This document shows, piece after piece, positions 46,200-57,420 of a DNA stretch of 64,000 nucleotides. The notes beneath the pieces were generated by a model. It worked only from the letters and a program-made list of their open reading frames with translations. It was not told the DNA's origin and did not search any database. Both the position numbers and the translations under genes were made by a program. Source of the stretch: Anastrepha obliqua (Eukaryota > Arthropoda > Insecta > Diptera > Tephritidae); contig NC_072893.1 in assembly GCF_027943255.1 (NCBI RefSeq), positions 91,395,784-91,459,783 on the forward strand, given 5' to 3'. How positions within the stretch are numbered: the first letter of the stretch is position 1; every line of letters begins with the position of its first letter.

Positions 46200-49100
46200 A
46201 TAAAAAGGATTTTTATGCTTTAAACGAATGTCAACTACTGCGATCGAGACGTCACATATACATACATCTTCAAATTACCAGTATATTACTAGAGCGAACA
46301 CTGAAATAGTATCAGCAGCGACTCCTCTTTTGCGAGGGTGTAAATTTATTCCCATACCCAATATTATTACACTATGATAATATATTGGTAAAACTTTGCG
46401 GCCATGAATATTTTTATCATGTAGAAATATCAAAACTATCAACATTTGCATCTTCATATTGTTGTTGAACTGCGCAAGAAATGAGGAAAAACGACGCGTA
46501 ATTTGAAGACAATGAAAAGGCGCAATGTCAGTGAAGAGCTTTCTAGCCAAGTGTAGGATCCCTATTTTAAACCATTCAACCTATTCGCCGAATCTCACCG
46601 TGCGAGATCTGTATGTTTCCTAAGATTAAATTTACGTTAATACGAACTAAATTTGCCGTTAAGGCTATTAAACCTGAACTAACATTTGATTCCGAGTATA
46701 CCGTTACGTTGAACAATAACAAGCTGAATTAATTAGGATAAATCGTTTCAGAGAATTTTAAGCCAAACCGAATTAAAAAAATTTCTTTTATTAGTCAATT
46801 GCCCAAATCTTGTTACACTGTGCGTTGTCGACTGGTGACTCGATGACTCGCGAGCAGCCACGCTGCGAAGTGCGCCGAAGCGGCTTGATCATCGTGAGAT
46901 CTAGGCCAATTGTGCAATCACAATTGCGGTTAGAGTAATATCCGCACCAAAGCTTGCGCCCAACAAGTACACTAATATAGCACCCAGAAGAGAGAACCAG
47001 TGTACGTGTATTAGTAGTGTAGAGAACGGTTGGGGGTGGAGAACACAGCTCGCAGCACTGTGCTGAGACTAAAATTGTCATTATGAATATATTTTATTTG
47101 TCTCTACGACTAATTAACTATCGGCTGCACAATCAACGGACATTGCAAGAAAATCTGAAAATATGAAGAATCACTAATGAAATTATGACAAGTCACGGCG
47201 ACCGCTTGCATGATGGTTGCTAATACATACATATATTGCCGTAAATAGGTAGATGAGTAAAACAACCTAGCTAGGAATTGTGTGTGTTTGTGCGAAATGG
47301 GTCGAGGTTTCGAGGCTGACCAAACAAAACAGTGTTTGTTTGCGCTCGTGTTTGTGTAACGTGCGTGCATGCGTGCGTGCGCTTTGCTCACTTTTCCTTG
47401 ACCATTCATGCATTTTCCAATTAAAAATTGAGTTCAACGCAACACAATGAATGCCTTAAAAAAATTAATTAATTAAATACAATAACCCAATGCAGGTAAA
47501 AGTAGGAACTTGATTTTTGGTGAAATGCCGGAAGTGGTTGAATATGCGCACATGCACAAGTACTGTCTATATGTTTGGGTGTGAAATGCATTTTTAGCGC
47601 GCTTAGAAAACAATAAAACGAGCATAAAAAATAACGAAGCAAAAATTTGTTAAGATGGTTAATGGTATGCTAGCAGCTAACAAGCTGAGGAAACACCAGT
47701 GCTAAAAAATTCAAAGCAATTCAAAATGCATATTCAATTTTTCATTTCTCCATTTTATTCACTCGCCATTTTTTTCAACATTATTATTTTTTTTTTCATC
47801 AATTTAAATAAGCGCATTCGCTGCTTTAGCTTGCTGCGTCGTGTCGCGTCTGTGCAGGTACGTGAGCGGCTCTGTGGCGCTCTTAAATTGAGAAATCTCA
47901 AGGAAATAGATGCGCTACAGAAATATGTGCATATGTATGCAATGTAAAAAACAAAAATGTAATGGAAAAAATACGACAGCAGCAATGCAAAATGCATGAA
48001 GTCATCTGCCGTGAAAACGACAACAATACAAACACATGAAGCATACCCAGAAAAAAAAATACATTACCGTAAAGATAGTAATGCAAAATATTGCATGCAA
48101 CAGCCATGCAAGTGACTCAATCGCTGAAATGATTGTTTTTGTTCATATTATTTTTTCTTATGTGAATACGCTGGCGGGAGTAAATTTGCATAATGTTTAA
48201 AAAAATTATTTGAAATAAAATAAAAAACTAAAAAAAAATATTTTTATCCATACGGGTAAATCAAGAGACGGAAAACAGAACACAGAAAATAAATTATAAA
48301 CAAATGCATAAAATGCAAGCGTTTAGAATGAAGCAAGAAAAGCAGCACTACAAATCTTCTGTTATAAATCAACATTACAATTCTCTGCTGAGAATGCTCA
48401 CAACTTGCATCTACCATCTACGAGTATGTGCATATGTATGTATGTGTGCTAGGTAGTGGTGCGTTTTTACTAGACAGCTGCTTATACCCGTACGAGTATG
48501 ATACTTTGAAATCCAACTCGTTTCGACGTTACAGTAGTTTGCGTTAAAAAAAAACAGCAAATATAACGGTTTCGCAAACCTACTACATAAATACTTAAAG
48601 AAGAAGACTAAGTACTTATGTATAGCAATTTATGAATATGTAAATTGCGACTAATATATATTTATGTAAGTTGCACGACTACGTGCAACAACAAAGCAAG
48701 AACTATTAAGTTCGTATTAATATTTTCCATTTTAGTACGTCTATAGTTACTATTCTTTTAGCATTAGGTGAATTTTTATGTTGAAGAAAATTGATAACAT
48801 CTAATTTCTCTTCTTTATTTGCTATTCGTATTCGAATGTTAGCGATAATACAATTAAAAAATATATATAATTATAATGAAGTACATACTCGTATATTTCA
48901 AAATATCTCTCTATTGCTTCCAAAAGGTGACTGAAACTTTCCTCGATCTTACCCTGCAATATGAGTTGTAGCGGTTCATGTTTCGGATTTCGCAGAATAC
49001 GGCCCAGATGCGATGTTTTTCTACGTTTGATACACCTGAACTATTCGCAGTACTTCCTCATTAAAAACTTGATCGCTTCGGGGTATTTCAAGTAATCTCC

Positions 49101-49445
49101 GTAATCTCCACATTTCAAATGCTTCCAGTCTGCTCATGTCAGACAATTTTATAATATGTAGCCATATGCAGAACTGACTATACATAGCATTTTATGAAGT
49201 GTATTTTTATGCTAAGTTTCCACCGCAGCCGCTATCGTGTTCTCTGCCGCTATCGTGTTCTTAGCGCAAACACGAAACAAAACTCCTGTCAAATCCCATA
49301 CAAAATTAAAACACAACTCCATACCTAAACTCACTTTCAAAGCGTGTTTTGTGGGTTTGCGTCTAATTTAATTATTAAGTGGTGGCAATGTTGCTCATTT
49401 TCCTCATTTATTATTGCATTCTTATCGAAACATGGCAACAATGAT
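46200..49445. other. Long non-coding stretch, probably intron or intergenic
   Basis: No ORF with family features. A GC-richer block at 46790-47080 is listed separately. A GTGCATGCGTGCGTGCG run lies at 47362-47382. The rest is AT-rich with A runs near 48040-48060 and 48220-48245. Confidence 0.45.
46790..47085 (-). other. GC-richer island, possibly a solo LTR
   Basis: About 300 bp with clearly higher GC than its surroundings. On the minus strand it carries AATAAAAGAAA near one edge, CACAGTGTAACAAGATTTGG just before it, and CAGCACAGTGCTGCGAGC at the other edge. The size and a polyadenylation-like signal would suit a solo long terminal repeat. However, no TG...CA ends with flanking duplication were established. 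It could equally be a regulatory element. Confidence 0.2.
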
Positions 49446-49612
49446 CACCATTCGGAATTCACAGAGAGGTCGTTGGTTCGAATCTCGGTGAAAGCAAAAT
49501 TAATAAAAACATTTTTCTAATAGCGGTCGCCCCTCGGCAGGCAATGGCAAACCTCCGAGTGTATTTCTGCCATGAAAAAAATCTGCTCATAAACATATCA
49601 TAAAACAAAATG
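49446..49612 (+). mobile_element. tRNA-derived SINE, truncated at both ends
   Basis: It starts inside the tRNA-like head (ACCATTCGGAATTCACAGAG), keeps the B box (GGTTCGAATCTCGG) and the body to TTTCTGCCATGAAAAAAATC, then stops before the Leu/Cys-rich half of the body. It is followed by an A run and a second SINE in the opposite direction. Confidence 0.85.
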
Positions 49613-49635
49613 AAATAAATGTATAAAAAAAAAAA

Positions 49636-49725
49636 ATTTTTTTGTGATTCGAACCAAGGATTTCGGATCGGAAGCCCACATTGCTAGCCGCTGGGCTATC
49701 GCGCTGTGCTGTCGCCGCAAAATAA
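49636..49725 (-). mobile_element. Head of a second, unrelated tRNA-derived SINE
   Basis: On the minus strand, TAGCCCAGCGG (complement of 49688-49698) is an exact A-box core and GGTTCGAATC (complement of 49646-49655) an exact B-box core, about 33 bp apart as in a tRNA gene. The sequence between does not fold as an intact functional tRNA, and the head runs directly into A/T runs at 49626-49643. It is therefore better called a SINE head or tRNA pseudogene. Its sequence is different from the SINE family at 10055. Confidence 0.6.
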
Positions 49726-49849
49726 TGTATCATAAATCTGCTTACCATACCAAAGACCATACACTTTGCAAACACATTTCGGTGGAAACAGTTGACAGTC
49801 CTCCCAAACACAACTCCTGCAAACACGGTGTTTGCTTTTGGTGGAAACG

Positions 49850-50402
49850 TAATATTAGTTGCAGATTGAAGTCGCGACATTTTAGGCCTTTGCCATATTT
49901 AAGAAATGTGGATCTCTCTTTAGCGCAATTTAAGTGCTGGACGTTCGGTCTGGGCCCAACCAATCTTGTTGACTATTGTGTGAATGAACCATATTTTAAC
50001 AGGTCATTTAGCACTAGAATTCCAGTTATACATGAATGGATTGAGAATGTATCTGATCGGAAAAACTGCTTGCGGTTCTTTACTGATGGCTCAAGGCTTG
50101 ACAATAAAGATGGTGTCTAGTGCAAGAAGTCAAAAGTTAGTGTTTCGGCTCGTCTTCTTACTCACTGTAGCGCATTTCAGGCTAAAATTGTCTGGTAGGG
50201 CAAAAATGTGACTACCTTTAGGGAAGTCTATATTTATTCTGATAACCAAGCGGCGACTAAATCTCTTGGTGGGGTTGTCAATAATTCCATTAGGTACTCG
50301 CAAATGCCGGACGGAATGGGGGAATATCTTCGTATTCATTTGATAAGAGTGCCAAGGCATAGTGACATACCAGGGAATTGTAAAGCATACAATATGGGTT
50401 GA
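49850..50402 (+). pseudogene. LINE fragment with RNase H domain
   Basis: Frames read KSRHFRPLPYLRNVDLSLAQ and FSTRIPVIHEWIENVSDRKN, then LRFFTDGSRLDNKDGV (RNase H start with catalytic Asp) and a stop. They continue LTHCSAFQAKIVW, TFREVYIYSDNQAATKSLGG (second catalytic block, YSDxQAAxKSL) and IRVPRHSDIPGNCKAYNMG (decayed WVPGHxxIxGNxxAD). The order is correct for a LINE-encoded RNase H, with two stops and an internal change of frame. It is a different copy from that at 20705. Confidence 0.75.
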
Positions 50403-50503
50403 TAGTCTGAAATTTTATTTTATTTTTGTTATTTCTTCCAAACAATATTACAGCTGTCTATATGACAATAAGTAATTTGTTCTACAGATATTTCGAAAGT
50501 TAA

Positions 50504-51240
50504 GGGGTAACACCACTGTACACGCGTAAAATGAACACGATTTTTAAAGAATTTTTTTATATAGAAGGAAAGGGAAAACAATCACTCTGATTTGGGAAGT
50601 TATGACTTATATACTAAAATACAAAACTACAAAGTTTGATCGAAAAATTTTACAAAATGGCGGCATTGGAGACATTTTCGTAATGTGGTTTCTCTTGAAG
50701 GAGCTCCGCGGCACGCAGCACAGAGGGTGCAAATTTTAATCTGGAACAAAGAAACATTTTTTTTCTTAATCTAGATAAGAATAGCTAGAGAAACACGTAG
50801 GGGATTTAAAAAATATTTATTTTTGTGGAATTGGCAAGCATTTGAAGGAAAAAACTCTATTTTGGACTAAAAAAACGGCACTTAAATAATTATAATAATC
50901 GTCTAAATTAATCTATCGAAAATCCCCTACGCTCTTCTCTTAAGAAGGTTATTATACAGACGTAGTGAAAAACCTGATTAAAAATATTTAAAATTGTTTG
51001 AGTTATGCTGCGTGCCAATTTCAGAAAACGTGTTTTGAGAAAAACGCGTTTAAAGTTTGGAAATTTGGAGAAGTCGTTAGGTAGCAGTCACTAACGCTTG
51101 GTTAAAAGCTTAAAATATTTATGAAATAAACTTCGGTAACGTATAAAACTTTTTGTTCTGTATTTTAAAAGGTTCAAAGAATTTTTTAAGCTTATAAAAA
51201 AAAAATCAATTTTTTGAAATTTCTACAGTGGTGTTACGTG
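50504..51240 (+). mobile_element. TTAA-flanked MITE-like element, family B, 737 bp
   Basis: TTAA lies on both sides (50500-50503, 51241-51244). The left end GGGGTAACACCACTGTA and the complement of the right end, CACGTAACACCACTGTA, form inverted repeats. It contains AAAATGGCGGCATTGG (50653-50668) and GAGAAAAACGCGTTTAAAG (51037-51055), both shared with other TTAA elements here. No coding frame. Confidence 0.85.
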
Positions 51241-51244
51241 TTAA

Positions 51245-51384
51245 GTGGTACTGTAAGGCCATTGCCCTTCAGGCTCATTTAGGAATATGTAATTCACGGA
51301 ATAGGGTTAAATAAGTACATAAATATGTATATTTTATTATTGTTTTTTTTTTTCATTTTCAAATATATCTTTAAAATGTTAAGC
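51245..51384. other. Short gap with no recognised feature
   Basis: AT-rich linker between the TTAA element and the Jockey-type scrap. Confidence 0.4.
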
Positions 51385-51600
51385 TAGAATAATAGCTTTT
51401 TCCGATGATGTTCGGGCCCATTGTCCATTTGTGGTTCTTATTGGTGGGGCGTGTATTGTAGCTCCGACCATCTTTTTTGACGCCTTCCACAATGAATAGT
51501 TTGCAGATTTTATCGCGTCAATATTTTTAAGGTAATTGTTTAGTTTTTTATTTAGTTGTTTTTTGCCATCTGAAAGTCTTGTAGTCTGCCAGTTTTTTCC
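51385..51600 (-). pseudogene. Jockey-type LINE scrap (linker before polymerase)
   Basis: The minus-strand frame reads WQTTRLSDGKKQLNKKLNNY, LKNIDAIKSANYSLWKASKK, MVGATIHAPPIRTTNGQWAR and TSSEKAIIL. The pattern 'Y-x-LWK-x-(S/T)-KK-x-...-P-x-(R/K)-x-x-NG-x-W-x-x-T-x-x-EKA' is typical of the stretch between endonuclease and reverse transcriptase in Jockey-type LINEs. Only about 70 residues remain. Confidence 0.6.
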
Positions 51601-51991
51601 TCAGCTTTCTTTATTGTTTTAGTTTCGGTTTTAATTGCGTCAGGAATGTTATATTTTATAGTCTGAAGTTGTAGAGTTGGTGTACATAGGATTAGTGTCA
51701 TTAAAAAAAAACTTTTGCAGTTTAAATATTGTTGGTAGCTTTTAATTGGATTTTTCTGTCCAGGCTTTGCTCCATTATTTTCATAGAAGCCTTCCAGTTA
51801 ATTCGATGGTTATAGATATCACCACTAATTTTTTAAGCACCATAAAAGAAATGGTTATTTCTCAAAAATTTTCTATTTTTTTTTTTTTTGCAGCAAGTGA
51901 GTGACATTTTTTTACACAGTTTCTTGATGAAATTCAAGAAAAATTTTATGGAACGCACTACTGTATATGTAAATGTTGAAAGTGAGCTTAA

Positions 51992-52698
51992 GGGGGTAGT
52001 ATGGTTAATTCGGTGTAAAACAAGCATATTTTTCGAATTTTTTTTTGTCGACACAGTTGATTTATTCAAAATTTTAAAATTACTTCATTATAAAGTCATA
52101 TTTAAAGAATATTGTGTGAAATTTTCATTGATTTTTATGAAGAAATGAGTTGGTGGCAGCGAATCTTCGCGGACGTCTCATAAAAAAGTTTTATTGCGGT
52201 GTCCCTCAGAACTCATTACTGGATCAACTAAAATCAAAAAACCAAATTGATTTCATCAGCTAATAAAGTTTCGCAGGTAACAACGTCGAATTTTTTTTAA
52301 ATTTTTTAAAGCGCTTTGAAGTCAAAACACGGATTTTTCATAAAAAAAACTTGAAAACTTTGTTGGTTTAAAATATGACAAAATTTAAAAAAAAAAAATT
52401 CGACGTCATTACCTCGTGAATAAAGTAAAGAAACAAAAAAACCAAATTTGAAAAGAATCGGTGCAGTAGATATGAATCTACAGTGAACACCGACCGTAAA
52501 AAAGGCAAGTGTGAGAAAAACGCGTTTAAAGATTTTCGGCAGCGGGAAATCCGGTTGGAGAGGTAGATACTTAATCCTTTGTGTCTTTGTCAATTTTACT
52601 CTAATGCACTTCAAACTTTCACACAATAATCTTAAGATGTTATAGAATAATTTAAAAAAAAAAAAAAAATGAAAAAAAAAAAATACCATACTACCCCC
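51992..52698 (+). mobile_element. TTAA-flanked MITE-like element, family C, 707 bp
   Basis: TTAA on both sides (51988-51991, 52699-52702). Inverted ends GGGGGTAGTATGGT (left, and as complement on the right). It contains CCAAATTTGAAAAGAATCGG (52442-52461) and GAGAAAAACGCGTTTAAAG (52513-52531), the shared core of the TTAA group. The rest is A/T-rich and non-coding. An ORF of 127 codons on the minus strand is Phe-rich chance coding from T runs. Confidence 0.88.
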
Positions 52699-52702
52699 TT
52701 AA

Positions 52703-53595
52703 AACATTGTAATTATTTGTAAAGAAAATAGAACGAAGCACCTTTCATAGCATTTTACTTATTTTTCAGTTAAAAAACGTAATTTCTTAGTATTCATTAT
52801 ATTCGTTTTTTACTTCATATGTATTATACATAATTATGATACGTGCACAACTTCTGTAAAAGTAACAAGGTTCGTCCAAAAGCTTATGGTATGGAATAAT
52901 TAAGCAACTATAATACAATTTTTAAAGCTAACACCTGAATATTTTGTTGGAGGATCAAAGTTCACCTTATTATTACGATGAAGCGGCATACGAAATAGCA
53001 AAATCGTTTCATCTCAGGTATGGACTGAGTATAATTTGCTGAACACATTAGAAAATAAAAAAACAGCAGCACTTAAAACAGGTACATAGTATCTGTACAA
53101 AATTGTTTGCCATAATCTTCCGCATATAGCCTAAATAATTGAATGAATTTATGAAGTTAAGCAAAGTACTCTGTCGCATTTCATATGCAATTAGATGTCA
53201 AAATCCTTATAAAATTGTTAGCTGTGGAATATGAGTGAAAGTTCACAATTATTTCACGAATATCCTTCGTGCTCTGTTCAGGCTGTGAAAAAGCACGCAA
53301 CATGTTGTCAACTTGATGCTAGCAACATTTTTTCACCACAGTTCAAATAACCAATGGCGGTTCGCCGAATTTAAAAACTGTGTTCAAATTGAGATACAGC
53401 AAACATTGTAAAAATCTGCTAAAAAGTAAGTTCGCTCAAAATATGGTAAATTTTTTATTTTATCACCACAATTCTTTGCTTTTCCGCGTAGATAATGAAA
53501 ATAGCCAAAACTCAAATAATATGAAGCAATCAACAGTGCCACCACTTCTGCACCCACTATGCAAGCAGCTTCTTCCAATAACGACACTTTTGTTT
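52703..53595. other. Stretch between TTAA elements, no recognised gene
   Basis: AT-rich. Short ORFs have no features. Confidence 0.4.
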
Positions 53596-53599
53596 TTAA

Positions 53600-54329
53600 G
53601 GGGGGAAGTCCATGTAGAAGCCTCAAAATCGGTCATTTTTTAAACATATTTTTAAAGGTGATAAAATAATTATATTAATTAGAAACTTTAACACAACTTT
53701 ATTTAACCTTTTAAGAGTACAAAAAAAATTTTTTTTTATTTTTTTTTTCAAAATGGCGGCTCAGCATCATTTCTTGTCGGCTGCCTACGGCGCGAGGTCC
53801 CAAACTGCTCCATTTATCACTCTTAATCTATCGATCTGAAACAAAAAAATAAAAGTGATTTCTTTTTATGAAATATTAACGGAAAGGATGAACCTTTAAA
53901 ATTAAAAAAAAAGTATAAAATTAATTATGAAATAAGCCTTTCAAAAAAAAAGTCAGAATTTAGGGCTATTTTATTGACATTTTTAACCCCCAAAAAGTAA
54001 TTTATCAACTCGAAATGTCTAAAGTTTTTGGTTCATCCTTCCGGTAGTAACATACAAAAAGGCCTCACCAAATTTCAAACAAATCGGTCGATAACTTTTT
54101 GAGTTACAACACGAGCAGTTTTTAAAAATGTCGTTTCGAAATAATTGAGTTTAAAGTTTGAGGTACAGGGGCGCGCGGACCGCTCTCTACCTAGTTAGTG
54201 GGCTGTAGAAGCTATAATATTGAGAATTTCGAGATGAAAATTTCACAGTATATTCCTAAGATACTATATTTTCAAGTTATCGAAAAACAAAAAAATCGAT
54301 TTTTTGAGACTTCTACATGAGGCTCCCCC
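53600..54329 (+). mobile_element. TTAA-flanked MITE-like element, family D, 730 bp
   Basis: TTAA on both sides (53596-53599, 54330-54333). The left end GGGGGGAAGTCCATGTAGAA and the complement of the right end, GGGGGAGCCTCATGTAGAAG, are inverted repeats that continue through CTCAAAA-TCG. It contains CAAAATGGCGGCTCAG (53749-53764), CCAAATTTCAAACAAATCGG (54068-54087) and GTCGTTTCGAAATAATTGAG then TTTAAAGTTTG. These are the same ordered motifs as in the elements at 50504 and 51992. Non-coding. Confidence 0.88.
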
Positions 54330-54333
54330 TTAA

Positions 54334-54894
54334 TATTAAATTTGTCTGTTGTGATTATTTTTATTTTGATTTGTTTATTTCTGACAATCAAATTTTCTGC
54401 TGTCAAATGTTCACGTGAAATAATATGATGTTGCCAGCGAAATTTCACGCCTCAGAGCAAAGTATAACGCTTTAGTGTCAAAATGTCCCGCAATGATGTT
54501 TCAATTTGTACAACTTAATTTATGTACTAATACTTTCAAGAAGTTAACAACTTGCACATTCCCAAAAAAAATTAATTTCTTTAGTAAATACAAATGGTAT
54601 ATAGCTTTCGTATTCTTATTTTGTGAGCTCAAGACCGGTTTAACAAAAAACTACAAATTCAATTATTGCTTTGATTTATTGCCGATATTTCGACCTCAAA
54701 TAGAAACAGTGGTTTTTTATCATTGTTGATTGATTGATTGATTGCACTATTAAAACTGAAGTGGTTACATTAAATTGCCCAAAAACTGAAATTAAAGTGA
54801 CACCTAAAAAAGGTTGCATTTGAACAATATCGGTATGATAGCACATTGACTGCACGTTTGCCAATTTAATTAAAAAGCATATGATTTTATTATA
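54334..54894. other. Stretch without recognised gene
   Basis: AT-rich, with a short TTGA tetranucleotide run (54726-54743). No family features. Confidence 0.45.
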
Positions 54895-55130
54895 TACCTT
54901 CTACTCAAATATGAACGAGACGTTATCAATAAAACGGTCCGCGGATGACATATGGCAAAAATAAATTTTTTGTTTTTTGGTAGGACTGTTATAAGCTTAC
55001 ATGGCAAATTTCAGCGTGATATGTCACATAGTTTGCTTTCTGTGCTACTGTAAACAAGTCAAGCTCGAGTGTGTTCTTCGAATTTAACGATGAAAATTCA
55101 AGTTGAACAATGAATTTGTTTGAAATTTTG
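54895..55130 (+). mobile_element. Solo left end of the long-armed mariner
   Basis: It matches 26785-27004 closely: TACCTTCTACTC start, GGTCCGCGGATGACATATGG, GGACTGTTATAAGCTTACAT, GTGTTCTTCGAATTTAACGA and the start of the transposase. A 13-bp insertion (AGTTGAACAATGA-like) lies near 55097-55110. The match ends after GAATTTGTTTGAAATTTTGT. The rest of the element is missing, so this is a truncated copy or one half of a rearranged element. Confidence 0.9.
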
Positions 55131-56064
55131 TACTTTAAGCAGAAGTAGGTGGATTATAAATATGAAAAACACTTTAATTATAATGGCAGGGATACGGACG
55201 GAGCGCAACGAAATGTTGCATATAAAATATACGTAATAACGTTATAATGAACGTGGCGAGATTGTACCAACAATCAAAATCTATTTATTTAATATAGATT
55301 CTTCAGTTTTCTTGCGCCACTTGACTAAGGCTTCAAAAACAAAAATTACTCTTTTTTAATTTTTGTAATTGTAATTGTTGAGAGAAATACGGCAGCCTCG
55401 TAGATCTCATACTCTCGTAAATGAATAGGAATAAAACAGGGTCGTTTCCCATTCTTACTTTCCCTTTGTATTTTGCGCTGCACTGATAAGATGAAAATTT
55501 GTAAAAATCCTTAAATATTGCTAGAATTAAATCAGGATAGATCCTTCCAAATACAATCTGTAAATCTTTGCACTAAATTGAATAAAAGTTATCGCGAATA
55601 TTTCAAATATCTAACCAATAAATAAGCGTTTTGAGGCCTCGAGCGCTGGATCGTTCGGTAGCTTAGTAAAAGTCATATAGAATTATGAAATATGAGTTAT
55701 TGCGGTGTGATGTTAATTGATACAGTCAGCCGTGATGACTTAATATATTATTTTGAATAATTTTTTTGTCTAAAATTAGTAACCAAACACAAGTGTTTAT
55801 GAATGCTGGCACATAACTAGCACATAAATCTCCCGATCCATTGCGCCAGACTTCCGTTACCTTGCTTCCATTACAACCAGTGCTTTGCAAAGATATTTAA
55901 AGGCACCTAATAGTACTGCTTTAGGGTGTCCACTGATTAGAAGTCATCTTCAGGAACTCTTGGCAGAGTTAGATCCACCTGGAAAACCATTATAACAGTT
56001 TCATGAAGTCTGATAGCAGGATTGTGAGGGAAGATCCTCTTCCATTATATTGTGCTTATATACT
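55131..56064. other. Stretch without recognised gene
   Basis: AT-rich, no coding frame or repeat end recognised. Confidence 0.4.
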
Positions 56065-56265
56065 TATATAATATATAATTGGTGCGTACATGCTTTTTTA
56101 GATATTTGGCCGACGTTTTCCTCTCATTTGTAGTGCGCGTCTTTGTGCCTTCTCCGAATTTCAGATGGTTCTGTATGAAAAACTTTTTCATGGCAGAAGT
56201 TTGCCATTGCCAACCTAGGTTTTGAGCCTATGGTGAGCTTCGAGCATTCGACTACGGCGACCGCC
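56065..56265 (-). mobile_element. tRNA-derived SINE, old rearranged copy
   Basis: On the minus strand it starts with GGCGGTCGCCGTAGTCGAAT (head), then jumps to GGTTGGCAATGGCAAACTTC, TGCCATGAAAAAGTTTTTCA, CCATCTGAAATTCGGAGAAG, ACAAATGAGAGG and GGCCAAATATC with a (TA)n tail. The middle of the head, including the B box, is deleted. It is highly diverged. Confidence 0.65.
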
Positions 56266-56324
56266 TTACGAAATGGAATTTACCCAAAGATTGTTGTAAA
56301 TGAACAGCCCGATTTGTGGGACAA

Positions 56325-56850
56325 AATTTTACATTTTACTCTCTCTGGTGGAGTGAATAAACAAAACTCCGAATTTGGAGTGGAACGTATACATCATTGC
56401 ATCATTAGCGAAACACCACTATACAACGAGAGAATCACTGTTTGGCCGAAGTTTACTCAAAAACTAACATCGGACCATTTTTCTTCAAAGTTGAATAATT
56501 GACATTATCGTTGAGTATTGGCGCTCTTAATGTTCCGAGAGGTTCTGATGAAATTTTTTTTTCATTCGGACCACACACCTGGCCACATTGCAGCGCTAGC
56601 TTCTGGACAGGTTGTGTCGATAAATTATAATTTCGAGGGGACTCAATATGCTGAAATTTAAAGCTGCCAGACTGTTTTGTGATAGAATTTATGCCTGCTA
56701 GTTGAAGACCATTGATGAACTTAAAAATTATGACACGAACCAAAAAAACTGCTATAAGCAAGAAATGCTGGAAGAACAGCTGCATTTCGCGCATCGAACG
56801 GAGGTGGTCATTTAAACGAAATTGTATTGAAAACTAATTTGAAATAAATC
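56325..56850 (+). pseudogene. Rosa-like transposase relic
   Basis: The frame gives ILHFTLSGGVNKQNSEFGVE and ETPLYNERITVWPKFTQK, matching HFxLxGYVNKQN and TPLHPQRVTVW of the rosa-like proteins in this window. Then, in shifted frames, IGPFFFKVE and finally CRASNGGGHLNEIVLKT near 56790-56840, the C-terminal '(S/A)RGGHLxDIIFK' block. The catalytic QQDGAT region and the N-terminus are lost or unreadable. No end repeats were found. This is an old relic. Confidence 0.6.
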
Positions 56851-57124
56851 GAATATAGAATATTCTAAATAAATTTTGGTTATGTGACAAAATCGTTTGA
56901 AAAATATTGAATATATTAAATGTTAAAGCACTGCAGCACCATCTAGTAACAACAATTTGTACCCATGTGAGTGTTTACTATGTGTAGTACTACTAGTAGT
57001 AGTAGTAAACTGCCTCAGCTTTCTTAAGGCTAAGGCTTTCTTTTGACTAAGGTATTATTCCCTGTGACCACAGATTTTTGTATCGCATTTTGACCGAGAT
57101 TTGAAGTGTTCATAAGTTCAATAC

Positions 57125-57420
57125 ATGAGTTTTGCTAATTGTGGTACAGATGGCCATAAAATCGATCTCATCGGTCAATAGTTGTACATGAACTTCTTAC
57201 AGAAAAGCAAATTACTCCGTGCTACCATTTACGGTATTTGCTTGCCTTGGTACCATACGACCATTATTTATTCCGCAATCTGCACTTAGGGAAGAAAAGA
57301 AGGCGTCATAAAAGGAATAGAGCTCTTTAAGTCACTTTTACTTGATTACTAACATAGAAAATGGAGCAACATTTGCAGCGAATATATTAATTAATAAAAA
57401 AATATGTGTAGGGAAGTATT
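57125..57420 (+). pseudogene. Short mariner relic
   Basis: Broken frames read DGHKIDLIGQ, stop, LYMNFLQKSNYSVLPF and LVPYDHYLFRNLHLGKK. The last block corresponds to DLAPSDYHLFRSL, which carries the third catalytic Asp of mariner. The first lies about where HDN should be, roughly 35 codons earlier. No start or end repeats remain. Supported by pattern only. Confidence 0.4.

Noticed and set aside
49636..49725. Intact tRNA gene
   Set aside because: A and B boxes are good, but the acceptor and anticodon arms do not pair convincingly and the sequence runs into A/T tracts, so a SINE head fits better.
52306..52689. 127-codon minus-strand ORF
   Set aside because: It lies entirely within a non-coding TTAA element and begins with a Phe run from poly-A on the plus strand.
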